From JACVRW01 sp963734365 (GTDB taxonomy: Bacteria > Actinomycetota > Thermoleophilia > Solirubrobacterales > Thermoleophilaceae), in NCBI GenBank assembly GCA_963734365.1, contig CAVTGV010000002.1, forward strand, positions 434,001-498,000: a stretch of DNA of 64,000 nucleotides, read 5' to 3'. Within the stretch, counting starts at the first letter, position 1. Every line of letters begins with the position of its first letter. The translations under genes were made by a program, and so were the position numbers. The notes beneath the pieces are model-generated. The model searched no databases. It worked only from the letters and a program-made list of their open reading frames with translations, and was not told the origin of the DNA. Positions 17,274 through 25,465 of this stretch are shown here, one piece after another.

Positions 17274-18959
17274 CTAGGTGTTCAGCCCCGCACGGCTGAC
17301 GTCGGTGTGGCCCATGGCGTTGGTCTCCACGCCGGACACGTAGTCCTTCGCGCCGGAGAGGAAGTAGTAGAAGTAGGAGAAGATGATCGGCGACTCGTCC
17401 AGGAGCAGCTCCTGGATCTTGCGGCTCGCCCGGCGCTGCTCGTCGAGATCGAGCGCGGCCACGTAGTCGCTGACCAGCTTGTCGTAGTTCTTGTTCTTGA
17501 AGTGCGCCCCGTTCCAGGTGCCGTCGCTCTTCAGTGGAGCTCCGAGCACCACGTTGGGCACGCCGCGGTGACCGTACTCCGTGATCCCCATCGTCGAGTC
17601 GAGCCAGGGCGAGTTGCCGTAGGTGGCCTTGCCGTAGTAGGTGGCGGAGTCGGTGATCTTCAGGTCTAGGCGGATATTGGCCTCGCGCACGTTCTGCTGG
17701 ATGAGCTGGGCGAGGTCCGGCATCTCGAAGCCCTGCCAAGTAGACAGGCCCACACTGAAGCCGTCCTCCTTGCCGGCGGCGCGAAGCAGCTCCTTGGCCT
17801 TGGCCACGTCCCGTTGGCGCTGCTCGACCTCGGCGGTCGACCGGTACACGGGCGCGAACGGGCTGTCGTTGCCGTAGTCGGACTTCGTGTCGAGCAGGCC
17901 GTCCACCAGGGCCCGGCGGTCCACCAGCAGGGCCATCGCCTGACGTACCCGCTTGTCCTTGAAGGGCTCCTTGTCACCGCGCAGGTGGACCTGGCGGTGA
18001 GCAGCCGACTTGAGCTCGGTGGTGACGACCGAGGGATCGGTGAGCAGCGCCTTGCCGCCGGACACGGAGAACTGGACCACCACGTCGACCTCGTTGCCCT
18101 GGAAGCCGAGCACCAGTCCCGGTTCGTTGGCATAGAAGACGACCTCGACCTTGTCGGCGTTGGCCCGGCGGCTGGGTGCCCAGTAGTCCTCGTTGGGCAC
18201 CAGCGTGACTCCCTCCGCGGGACGGAACTCGCCGAGCTTCCACGGGCCCGTGCCGATCCACGTCTTCTCCCAGTCGCCGTCGAAGTCCTTGGGCAGGATG
18301 ATCGCGTTGTAGTTGTCGGAGCTCGTGAGGTAGGGGAAGTTCCCGTTGGGGGCGTCGAGCCTGAACTCCACGGTCGAGGCGTCGACCGGCTTGGCGCCGC
18401 CCTTGGAGAGGACCCCGGTGAACGCCGACAGGGCGTTCGAACCGCCATCGGGATCGGCCAGGCGGTCGAACGTGGTGGCGACGTCCTCGGCGTCCATGGT
18501 CTTGCCGTCGTGGAACTTGACGCCCTGGCGCAGCTTGAAGGTCCACACGCTGCCGTCCTTGTTGGGCTTCCAGCTCTCGGCGAGGCGAGGGACGGGGTTG
18601 AGCTCGCGGTCGGACCAGATCAGGTACTCGCCGGTCTGCCCGAGCAGCGTGAGCCCACCCTGGTTGTTGACCGTGACCGGATCGATCTCACCCGACGGCT
18701 GCTGCTGGCCGATGCGGATGGTGCCGCCCGGCTTGGCCTTGGCCGTCTGCGGCTTGTCGGCTTCCTCGAGGTCCTCCTTGCTGACCCCGCAGGCGCTCGC
18801 GATGAATCCCAACAGCGGGATCGACATGCCGATGATCCCGCCGCGCCGGACAAACTCGCGCCGCCCGATCTTGCCGGCACGAAGCTCGTCGATCAGGTGA
18901 TTCTCGAGCGGAGTACTACGTGCCCGAATTGTGTCGACGCGCTCTTGTCTTGGGTCCAT
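17274..18959 (-). CDS. Substrate-binding lipoprotein of the peptide ABC transporter (SBP family 5)
   Basis: 561 aa, extracytoplasmic solute-binding protein family 5. The N-terminus has a long cytosolic leader, a twin-arginine-like RREFVRRGG followed by a hydrophobic stretch, and a lipobox ending in IASAC (Cys about residue 57). This suggests Tat export and lipid anchoring. The mature protein has family motifs such as GSVWTFKLRQGVKFHDG and AMALLVDRRALVDGLL. A strong GGGAGGTCAGG ribosome site precedes ATG 18959. It is the first gene of the operon that runs down to 6750. Family members bind di- and oligopeptides but also opines, nickel or other cations. With the downstream peptidases, a dipeptide or N-modified amino acid is likely. 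Confidence 0.93.
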   Translation of the reverse strand: MDPRQERVDTIRARSTPLENHLIDELRAGKIGRREFVRRGGIIGMSIPLLGFIASACGVSKEDLEEADKPQTAKAKPGGTIRIGQQQPSGEIDPVTVNNQGGLTLLGQTGEYLIWSDRELNPVPRLAESWKPNKDGSVWTFKLRQGVKFHDGKTMDAEDVATTFDRLADPDGGSNALSAFTGVLSKGGAKPVDASTVEFRLDAPNGNFPYLTSSDNYNAIILPKDFDGDWEKTWIGTGPWKLGEFRPAEGVTLVPNEDYWAPSRRANADKVEVVFYANEPGLVLGFQGNEVDVVVQFSVSGGKALLTDPSVVTTELKSAAHRQVHLRGDKEPFKDKRVRQAMALLVDRRALVDGLLDTKSDYGNDSPFAPVYRSTAEVEQRQRDVAKAKELLRAAGKEDGFSVGLSTWQGFEMPDLAQLIQQNVREANIRLDLKITDSATYYGKATYGNSPWLDSTMGITEYGHRGVPNVVLGAPLKSDGTWNGAHFKNKNYDKLVSDYVAALDLDEQRRASRKIQELLLDESPIIFSYFYYFLSGAKDYVSGVETNAMGHTDVSRAGLNT

Positions 18960-19015
18960 CCTGACCTCCCGTGGGGCAGCCTACCCAATACTCCCCGCGA
19001 TGTGACAATCCACTC
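18960..19015. promoter_or_regulatory. Divergent promoter region between the ABC operon and the aldehyde dehydrogenase
   Basis: Only 56 bp separate two divergent starts, so both promoters must lie here or overlap the coding ends. The minus-strand gene has a clear GGAGGT ribosome site at about 18963-18968. The plus-strand gene has none, and its message may be leaderless. No obvious palindrome or -10/-35 pair was seen. Confidence 0.4.
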
Positions 19016-20464
19016 ATGAAGCGCACCGTCGAAGGTCCCAGCGGCCTCTATGTGAACGGGGTCTGGCGCGCGCCCGAGGGCGCCGAGTGGATGGCCGTGA
19101 CCGATCCGTCCACGGGCGCCGAGGTGGGCCGCACCGTCTCGGCGAGCGCCGCTGACGTGACGGACGCGGTCGCGGCCGCGCGCGACGCCTTCCCGGCATG
19201 GGCCGCGCTCGGCCCCGGCGCTCGCGGAGAGCCGTTGCGTCGCGCCCATGCGCTCGTGCTCGAGCGCGCGGACGAGCTGGCGCGGGTACTCACGCTCGAA
19301 GGCGGCAAGCCACTGGAGGAGGCCAGGGGAGAGGTGCTGTGGGGGGCGGAGTTCCTGCTCTGGTACGCAGAGGAGGCGCGCCGGCCTTGGGGCGAGATCC
19401 TCGCGAGCGACGACCCCGGCCAGCGGCTCTACGTGCGCACGCGCCCGCGCGGGGTGATCGCCTGCATAACCCCGTGGAACTTCCCGAGCTCGATGATCAC
19501 CAGGAAGGTGGCGCCCGCGGTGGCCGCGGGGAACACGGTGGTGCTCAAGCCGGCCGAGCAGACTCCGCTGTCGGCGGTGCTGCTGGTGGAGATCTTTCAC
19601 GAGGCCGGCTTTCCGCCCGGGGTGGTCAACCTCGTCTGCGGGGAGCCGGAGACGATCGGCGAGGTGCTCACGAGCGCGCCGGAGGTGCGGCAGATCAGCT
19701 TCACGGGGTCGGTCGAGGTGGGCAAGCTGCTGCAGCGCCAGGCCGCCGCGACGGTGAAGAAGGTGACTCTCGAGCTGGGCGGGCACGCGCCGTTCGTGGT
19801 CTTCGGGGACGCGGATCTCGAGCTGGCCGCGGACAAGCTTTCCTTCTCGAAGTTCCAGAACGCCGGCCAGACCTGCATCGCGGCCAACCGCGTGCTCGTG
19901 GAGCGGGGAGTGGCCGGCGAGCTCGGCCGGCTGCTCGCGGCGCGAGCCGCGGACCTCCGCGTGGGCGACGGCCTCGAGCCCGGCGTGGCCGTGGGCCCGC
20001 TGATCGACGGCGTGGCCCTGGCGCGGGTGCGCGAGCACGTGGCGGACGCCGTGGAGCGCGACGCGCGGGTGCTCTGCGGTGGCCAGGGCGCCGACGGCCT
20101 CGACCCGGAGCGCTTCTTCGCGCCGACGGTGATCGCCGACGTTTCGCCCGACGCACGCGTTGCCACCGAGGAAACCTTCGGCCCGGTGGCGCCGCTGATC
20201 CCGTTCGACTCCGAGGACGAGGCGATCCGGCTGGCCAACGCCTCCGAGTACGGCCTTGCGGCCTATCTGTTCACACGTGACCTCGGCCGCGCCCACCGGG
20301 TCGGCGAGGCGCTCGACTACGGGATGGTGGCGATCAACGACGGGGCGCTCGGCTGGGTGCAGGCGCCCTTCGGAGGGATCAAGGGGTCGGGGGACGGCCG
20401 CGAGGGCGGGCGCCACGGGCTCGAGGAGTACCTCGACGTGCAGTACCTGAGCGTCAACTTCTGA
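19016..20464 (+). CDS. NAD(P)-dependent aldehyde dehydrogenase (succinate-semialdehyde dehydrogenase-like)
   Basis: 482 aa. The ALDH signature residues are present: ITPWNFPSSMITRK, the general-base glutamate in LELGGHAPFVVF, the catalytic cysteine in FQNAGQTCIAANR, and the EETFGPVAPLIPF motif. Length and motifs match the GabD/succinate- or glutarate-semialdehyde group. ATG 19016 is the start that gives the usual N-terminus (LYVNGVWRAP); there is no ribosome site. It is divergent from the transporter operon and overlaps the end of the convergent MarR gene by 11 bp. It could oxidise an aldehyde arising from the imported compounds. Confidence 0.93.
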   Translation: MKRTVEGPSGLYVNGVWRAPEGAEWMAVTDPSTGAEVGRTVSASAADVTDAVAAARDAFPAWAALGPGARGEPLRRAHALVLERADELARVLTLEGGKPLEEARGEVLWGAEFLLWYAEEARRPWGEILASDDPGQRLYVRTRPRGVIACITPWNFPSSMITRKVAPAVAAGNTVVLKPAEQTPLSAVLLVEIFHEAGFPPGVVNLVCGEPETIGEVLTSAPEVRQISFTGSVEVGKLLQRQAAATVKKVTLELGGHAPFVVFGDADLELAADKLSFSKFQNAGQTCIAANRVLVERGVAGELGRLLAARAADLRVGDGLEPGVAVGPLIDGVALARVREHVADAVERDARVLCGGQGADGLDPERFFAPTVIADVSPDARVATEETFGPVAPLIPFDSEDEAIRLANASEYGLAAYLFTRDLGRAHRVGEALDYGMVAINDGALGWVQAPFGGIKGSGDGREGGRHGLEEYLDVQYLSVNF

Positions 20465-20975
20465 CGGTGTGCCCGAGCGGGCAGCCGGGCTTCCGGCAGC
20501 ACGCCTCGCGGTCGCACAGGCGGCAGGTGGTGAGCGCCTGCGGCCTGTCCTCGGCCAGACCCGAGACGATCTTCTCGAGCAGCGGCATGAGCTGAGTCCG
20601 CTCCTCGTCCGTGAGCGGGGCGAGCAGCGCGCTGAGCGTCTCGGCTCGGCGCTCGATCAGCTTGTCGGCGGTTCGGCGTCCGCGCGTGGTCAGGTGCAGC
20701 GCCTGTGTGCGCCGGTCGCGCCCCCGTCGCCGCTCGACGAGACCCTCGCCCACGAGACGCTCGACCACCTGGGCGGTGCCGGGCTGAGAGATCCCGAGCA
20801 CCCTGTGCAGCGCCTCTGCCGACTCTCCGGGATAGGCGGCCAGGTGGATGAGCGCGGCGGGGGCGGCGCCACCCGATCCGAGTGCACCCTCGACCCCGGC
20901 CCGCATGCGGTCGCCGGCGGCGAGGGACGCCGCTCCGAGGAGATTTGTGAGACGCCTGTCACTTGAGATAGACAA
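20454..20975 (-). CDS. MarR-family repressor with a C-terminal cysteine cluster
   Basis: 173 aa. A winged-helix MarR fold: SGQ-type recognition helix GISQPGTAQVVERLVGEGLVERR, wing RRRGRDRRTQALHLT, then a dimerisation helix ending in TDEERTQLMPLLEKIV. The last 30 residues contain CRLCDREACCRKPGCPLG, five cysteines that could bind metal or sense redox change. The likely start is TTG at 20975; a later ATG near 20906 would remove the first helix. The gene is divergent from an MFS transporter with a palindrome between and overlapping its start, so it probably represses both itself and the transporter. Confidence 0.85.
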   Translation of the reverse strand: MSISSDRRLTNLLGAASLAAGDRMRAGVEGALGSGGAAPAALIHLAAYPGESAEALHRVLGISQPGTAQVVERLVGEGLVERRRGRDRRTQALHLTTRGRRTADKLIERRAETLSALLAPLTDEERTQLMPLLEKIVSGLAEDRPQALTTCRLCDREACCRKPGCPLGHTVRS

Positions 20976-20989
20976 GTTACTTATCTATC
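20967..20989. promoter_or_regulatory. Palindromic operator, probably for the adjacent MarR protein
   Basis: Inverted repeat GATAGACAAGT-T-ACTTATCTATC. The 11-bp arms match at 10 of 11 positions around one central base. It covers the TTG start of the MarR gene and ends 8 bp before the ATG of the MFS gene, where a repressor would block both promoters. Size and position are typical for MarR sites; direct binding is inferred. Confidence 0.65.
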
Positions 20990-20997
20990 ATATCGGG

Positions 20998-22194
20998 ATG
21001 AGCGGACGCACGAAAACTCGCACTGCGGACCCGGCCCCGTGGAGGGTCGTATCAGCCGGCGTGGGCGCCGTGGCCGTGGGCTACGGTCTGGCGCGTTATG
21101 GCTACGGGCTGTTCCTGCCCGATCTGCGAGCGGCGTTCGGCCTTTCCAGCGCCGCCCTCGGCCTGATAGCGAGCACGGCCTACGCGTCGTACCTCCTCGC
21201 CGTGGGATCGGCGGGTGCGCTCAGCGTCCGCTTCGGGCCACGGCTGGTGGTGGTTGCCGGAGGGACGCTGGCCGTGATCGGCATGGTCGTGATCGCGCTG
21301 GCGCCGAGCGGGCTGGTGCTCGCCGCGGGCGTCTTCATCGCCGGCGCCAGCGGCGGGCTCGTCTTCCCGCCCTTCGCGGATGTCGTCGTGGAGCTGCTGC
21401 CGCTGCGCAGCCAGTCCCGCGCCCTGGCCACGATCAGCTCGGGCACGGGTTGGGGGGTGCTGGCGGCCGCGCCGCTCGCGCTGCTCGCCGGGGACGCGTG
21501 GCGAGTGGCTTGGCTCGCCTTCACGGTCGTGGCGGTCCTCGCCACGCTGTGGGCTGCGCGCTCGCTGCCCGCGCGCCTCGGCGACGTGGCCGAGCGAGGC
21601 ACGGGGGAGAGGCTCCAGGTGAGCTGGTTCCTGTGCCCGCGCTCGGGACCGCTGCTGGCGGGGGCGCTGCTGGTGGGACTCGCCGCCTCCGTGTACTGGA
21701 CCTTCGCCGTGGATCTGGCCGATCAGGCCGGTCTGGGGCGGGACGGTGCGCGCGTGCTGCTCGGAGTGGTGGGGGCCGCGAGCATCGCGGGAAGCCTGGG
21801 CGGCGACCTCCTCGAGCGACTGGGTGGGCGCTCCGCCCTGGCTCTCGGTGCCGTGGGGATGGCCGGAGCGCTGGCGCTGCTCGCCGGCTCGGGCAGCGGC
21901 TGGCTGGGGGCAGTGGTCTCCGCCGCCGCCTTCGGCGCCGCCTACAACCTCATCGTCGCGCTGCAGACGATCTGGAGTGCGCGTGTATTCGCAGACCGGC
22001 CGGCCGTGGGCCTCGGCGCGGTGATGTTCGTGCTCAGCGTGGGGCTTCTGGCGGGGCCGCCGCTCGCCGGCGCGCTGGCCGACGGGGCGAGCCTGTCCGC
22101 CGCCTTCTACGCCGCCGCGGGGCTGTGCGCGGCCACCGTTCTCTTCATGCCTCGGGAAGATATTCGCGCGACCGCGGCCGCGCGGCCGCGCTGA
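20998..22194 (+). CDS. MFS transporter (YbfB/YjiJ-like)
   Basis: 398 aa with about twelve hydrophobic segments. The first begins GVGAVAVGYGLARYGYGLFLPDLRAAFG, whose helix-1 pattern is typical of YbfB/YjiJ-type major facilitator proteins. An internal Arg/Glu-rich loop (LGDVAERGTGERLQ, about residues 196-209) marks the centre between the two six-helix halves. ATG 20998 is chosen because it follows the operator directly. It is divergently paired with the MarR gene and probably exports a compound sensed by it. The 3' end overlaps the convergent lyase homologue by 50 bp. Confidence 0.88.
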   Translation: MSGRTKTRTADPAPWRVVSAGVGAVAVGYGLARYGYGLFLPDLRAAFGLSSAALGLIASTAYASYLLAVGSAGALSVRFGPRLVVVAGGTLAVIGMVVIALAPSGLVLAAGVFIAGASGGLVFPPFADVVVELLPLRSQSRALATISSGTGWGVLAAAPLALLAGDAWRVAWLAFTVVAVLATLWAARSLPARLGDVAERGTGERLQVSWFLCPRSGPLLAGALLVGLAASVYWTFAVDLADQAGLGRDGARVLLGVVGAASIAGSLGGDLLERLGGRSALALGAVGMAGALALLAGSGSGWLGAVVSAAAFGAAYNLIVALQTIWSARVFADRPAVGLGAVMFVLSVGLLAGPPLAGALADGASLSAAFYAAAGLCAATVLFMPREDIRATAAARPR

Positions 22195-23671
22195 GCGCTC
22201 GAGAGCGCAGCAGCTCACGCGCCCGCTCGACGTCCGGCGCCAGTGGGCGGTCCTCCAGGACCGGCGGGATGTCCACGCCGGCCAGGTCGATGGCGGCGGC
22301 CAGCGCCGCGGGCGGTTCGGCGGCGCTCAGCTGGCGCGCCTGGCGCAGTGTCACGAGCTCGTAGGCCAGGATCAGCTCCAGATTGTCGAGCAGGCGCCCG
22401 AGCTTGTCGGCGGCCAGCTCCGTGAAGGCCTGAAAGTCCTCCTGCCCCGATGAGGCGTCGCTCGCGTGCACGGAGGCGGGCGCGGCCAGCATCCGGTTCT
22501 CGGCGCACAGGCCCACCACCGACTTGTGGAGCGCCACCAGCCCGGCCTGGCCGCGGCCGGGGTCCGGCGAGAGCTGTTCGGGGAGCCGCGAGAAACGGGT
22601 GTCCAGCACACGTTGCAGGCGCTTCTCTGCGAGGGCGCCCACCTGGGCGAAGGCGATCGCCAGGGCGTCGAGGCAGAGCGACAGCGCCTGCGAGTGGAAG
22701 TTGCCGCTGGCGTAGAAGCCTTCCGGCTCCTCGCCCTCGGCCTCCAGGTAGAGCGGGCTGTCGGTGACCGCTGCGAGCTCGCGCTCGAGCTGATTCCAGA
22801 GCTGGTCGAGCTGATCGTGGGCGGCGCCGTGGACCTGGGGCAGGATGCGCAGGGATACGGGCGGCTGTGGGCCGTCGCCGAGTGGCGCCTCCCCCCACCA
22901 CTCGGCCAGCCGGGCGTGCACCCGCGCCTGGCCCGGGTCGCCCTTCAGGCGCCCGATGCGGGGTGACTGGGAGCGTGTGGGCGCTCCCACCAGCGCGACG
23001 GCGAGCGCTCCCAGCAGGGTCGCCTGCTCGAGCAGGGCCTCCGCGCGCCCGGCCAGCGAGACCGCGAGTGCCGGGGCCAGCGGCGCCCCGTTGATCAGAG
23101 CGAGACCCTCCTTGAGCTGCGGCACATAGGCGGGCACGCCGAGCCGCGCCAGCGCCTCGGCGGCCGGTGTGCGCTCGCCCGCCACAAGGACCTCGCCCTC
23201 GCCGATGAAGGTCTGAAACAGGTGGCAGAGGGCAATCGTCTCGCCCGCCGTGCCGGGGCGGCTCGACGGCACCACGGGATACCAGCCGTCGTTGAGCCGG
23301 TCGGCGATCAGACGGCACAGGTCCGGGGTCACGCCGACGTGGCCGCTCAGGAAGCCCGTCAGCCGCAGCAGCAGCGCGCCGCGCACCACCTCCTCGGCGA
23401 GCGGCTCGCCCACGCCCACCGCGCGACCGAGCAGGATCGACCGCTGCAGGGCCAGCCGGTCCTCGGGCGCGACCGGGCGCCGGTTGAGGTAGCCCAGCCC
23501 CGTGGTCACGCCGTAAGCAGCGCCGCCCGCGGCCAGGTACGCATCCATCGCCGCCCTGCGCTCAGCGACACGGCTCAGGAGCCCGGGGTCGATCTCGACG
23601 GGCTCGTGATCGCAGACCACGCGGCGGTAGTCGCCGAGGTCGAGCTGGTCGTGACGCTCGAGGACGATCAC
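22145..23671 (-). CDS. HAL/PAL-family lyase homologue with TAG instead of the MIO triad
   Basis: 508 aa from GTG 23671. Family features: Y53 in AAYGVTTGLGYLNRR, EGLALINGAP, VSLRILPQVHGAAHDQL, GNFHSQALSLCLDAL and SSGQEDFQAF. The MIO-forming site reads RPGTAGETIALCH at residues 138-150, so the triad is Thr141-Ala142-Gly143. The serine whose nitrogen and side chain are needed for MIO formation is alanine. The histidine in the usual LLSHAAG loop is also replaced (LLGRAVG, R83). It is the last gene of the minus-strand set HAL homologue, IclR, ornithine-cyclodeaminase homologue, this gene, starting 4 bp after the latter's stop. It could be a MIO-independent lyase acting on a substrate with a good leaving group, or a non-catalytic paralogue. 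Confidence 0.85.
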   Translation of the reverse strand: MIVLERHDQLDLGDYRRVVCDHEPVEIDPGLLSRVAERRAAMDAYLAAGGAAYGVTTGLGYLNRRPVAPEDRLALQRSILLGRAVGVGEPLAEEVVRGALLLRLTGFLSGHVGVTPDLCRLIADRLNDGWYPVVPSSRPGTAGETIALCHLFQTFIGEGEVLVAGERTPAAEALARLGVPAYVPQLKEGLALINGAPLAPALAVSLAGRAEALLEQATLLGALAVALVGAPTRSQSPRIGRLKGDPGQARVHARLAEWWGEAPLGDGPQPPVSLRILPQVHGAAHDQLDQLWNQLERELAAVTDSPLYLEAEGEEPEGFYASGNFHSQALSLCLDALAIAFAQVGALAEKRLQRVLDTRFSRLPEQLSPDPGRGQAGLVALHKSVVGLCAENRMLAAPASVHASDASSGQEDFQAFTELAADKLGRLLDNLELILAYELVTLRQARQLSAAEPPAALAAAIDLAGVDIPPVLEDRPLAPDVERARELLRSRALSAAARPRSREYLPEA

Positions 23672-23675
23672 CGCG

Positions 23676-24683
23676 TCAACGGTAGGGGAGCACGGTGCCC
23701 ACGCCGGCCTCGAGAGCGCGCTCGTAGAGGAGCTGTCCCACCGCGAGGTCCGTGGTGGCGAGCCCGCGGTGCCAGAACAGGATGCGCTCGTCGTCACGCT
23801 CGCGTCCGCTTCTCGACCCGGCCACTATCTGGCCGAGCTCCGCGTGCAGGTTCGCCTCGCTCAGCAGGCCGCGCTCCACGTGCGGGCGCAGGGAGCCGAA
23901 GCGCCCCTGCCGGCATTGCTGCCAGTCGTCGACCACGATCTTGTCCATGATCTCGGTGAGCGACAGCTCCACCGCGCTCACGGTCCCGTAGGGCACCACG
24001 AGGGCCCCCGGCTCGATCCACTCCGTACGCACGAGCGGCTCGGGCTCCACCAGGCGGGTGGCCTCGACCACGATGTCCGCCCCCCGGATCGTCTCCTCCG
24101 CCGAGTCGGCCACGTGCACCGGCTTGCCCAGCGCCTCGGTCAGCTGCGTCCCGAAGGCCTCGCGCGACTCCGGGCGCCGGCTGGTCACGCGTATCTCGTC
24201 GAAGTCGAACTCGGCGTCCAGCATGGTCACGTTCGAGAACGCCGTCCCCCGAGCGCCGAGGTGGCCGAGCACCTTCGCGTCGCGCCGGGCCAGGTGCCGT
24301 GCACCCAGCGCCGTGACGGCGCCGGTGCGCCAGTCGGTGATGTCGGTGGCGTCGACGATCGCCAGCGGCACGCCGGTGCGCGGGTCGTACAGGGTGAGCA
24401 GAGCCAGCTCGGAGGGCAACCCGAGCTCGTAGTTGTCCACGTAGTCGCCCACCACCTTCACGCCGGCCACGCCCAGCGGGGCCACGTAGGCGCGCAGTAG
24501 GTTGAAGTGGCCCCGGAAGGCGGGATCGGGCACAAGGTGCTCCCGCGGCTCGAGTACCACGTCGCCCTCGCCCTGGGCGCGCAGGGCTGCCTCCACGGCG
24601 CCGAGCACATCGGACCGCGAGAGCGACAGCTCGTCCACGTCACGCCCGGACAGGAAGCGGATGTCGATGCTCCGGGCGGCCAC
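23676..24683 (-). CDS. Ornithine cyclodeaminase/mu-crystallin family protein
   Basis: 335 aa. The N-terminal substrate domain contains GVAGVKVVGDYVDNYELGLPS, with the conserved active-site lysine, and the DITDWRTGAVTALGARHLAR helix. The Rossmann domain begins at VLGHLGARGTAFSNV. Family members are NAD(P)-dependent cyclodeaminases, imine reductases or amino acid dehydrogenases. Which one this is cannot be told. It lies between the IclR gene and a MIO-less lyase homologue, so an imine- or ammonia-related step in the same pathway is plausible. The GTG at 24683 is the first in-frame start after the IclR stop. Confidence 0.85.
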   Translation of the reverse strand: MAARSIDIRFLSGRDVDELSLSRSDVLGAVEAALRAQGEGDVVLEPREHLVPDPAFRGHFNLLRAYVAPLGVAGVKVVGDYVDNYELGLPSELALLTLYDPRTGVPLAIVDATDITDWRTGAVTALGARHLARRDAKVLGHLGARGTAFSNVTMLDAEFDFDEIRVTSRRPESREAFGTQLTEALGKPVHVADSAEETIRGADIVVEATRLVEPEPLVRTEWIEPGALVVPYGTVSAVELSLTEIMDKIVVDDWQQCRQGRFGSLRPHVERGLLSEANLHAELGQIVAGSRSGRERDDERILFWHRGLATTDLAVGQLLYERALEAGVGTVLPYR

Positions 24684-24703
24684 CCGGGCGAGCGTAGTGA
24701 CCT

Positions 24704-25465
24704 CTAGTGCGGCAGCGCCGTGCCGATGGCGCGGGCCGCCTCGCTCACGGCGGCGCCCAGCGGCTCCGCTGCCGGGCCAACGCGCTCAGTGGGGCCGACG
24801 AGGGTGAGTCCAGCGAGCAGGTCCTCGCGCGGTCCGAGCACGGGTGCGGCCACGCCGCTCACGCCGCGGTCGAGCTCGCCGTGGGTGACCGCGAGCCCGC
24901 GCTCGCGCACCCGGGTCAGGTCGCGGCGCAGGCGCTTGACGTCCACCGGCTCTCCCGATGCGGTGGTCCCGCCGTTCACCGCGGCCAGCACGCGCTCGGC
25001 CGCCCGGCTCGGCAGAAAGGCGAGCAGGACCTTGCCGGAGGCGCCCAGGTGCATCGGTGCCACTCGCCAGCGGCCGTAGGAGAGCCGCACCGCTCGCTGG
25101 GGCTCCACGGCGTCCAACCCGATCGCGGACAGGCCGGCCGGGGCCGTGAGCAGCGCGGTCTCACCGTGTTCGTCCGCGAGCCCGCGCATCACCACGCGAG
25201 CGGGCTCGAGCAGCGACGAGGCCACGCGGTCCTCCACTCGCCGGGCGAGCTCGAGGAGGCGCAGCCCGAGCGTCAGCTCGCCGCGGCCGTTGCGCTCCAC
25301 GAGCCCCTGGCTCTCCAGCTCGTCCACGAGCCGGTAGGCGGTGCTCGCGGGTAGGTCGGCACGGGCGGCCAGCTCGGCGATCGAGAGCCGCCCGTCCGCT
25401 TCGCCCAGCTCGAACAGGATCCCGAGCGAGCGCGCGAGTACCCGCGTGCCGCCGGCGCCGCTCAC
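24704..25465 (-). CDS. IclR-family transcriptional regulator
   Basis: 253 aa. N-terminal winged helix with LSIAELAARADLPASTAYRLVDELESQGLVER; effector domain with PMHLGASGKVLLAFLP, the equivalent of the IclR HCTALGK signature, and a C-terminal GLTLVGPTERVG. The GTG start overlaps the stop of the upstream lyase homologue (GTGA), so the two are translated together. It is the second IclR regulator beside a MIO-less lyase in this window. It probably controls the divergent 27082-27151 promoter region. Confidence 0.9.
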   Translation of the reverse strand: MSGAGGTRVLARSLGILFELGEADGRLSIAELAARADLPASTAYRLVDELESQGLVERNGRGELTLGLRLLELARRVEDRVASSLLEPARVVMRGLADEHGETALLTAPAGLSAIGLDAVEPQRAVRLSYGRWRVAPMHLGASGKVLLAFLPSRAAERVLAAVNGGTTASGEPVDVKRLRRDLTRVRERGLAVTHGELDRGVSGVAAPVLGPREDLLAGLTLVGPTERVGPAAEPLGAAVSEAARAIGTALPH

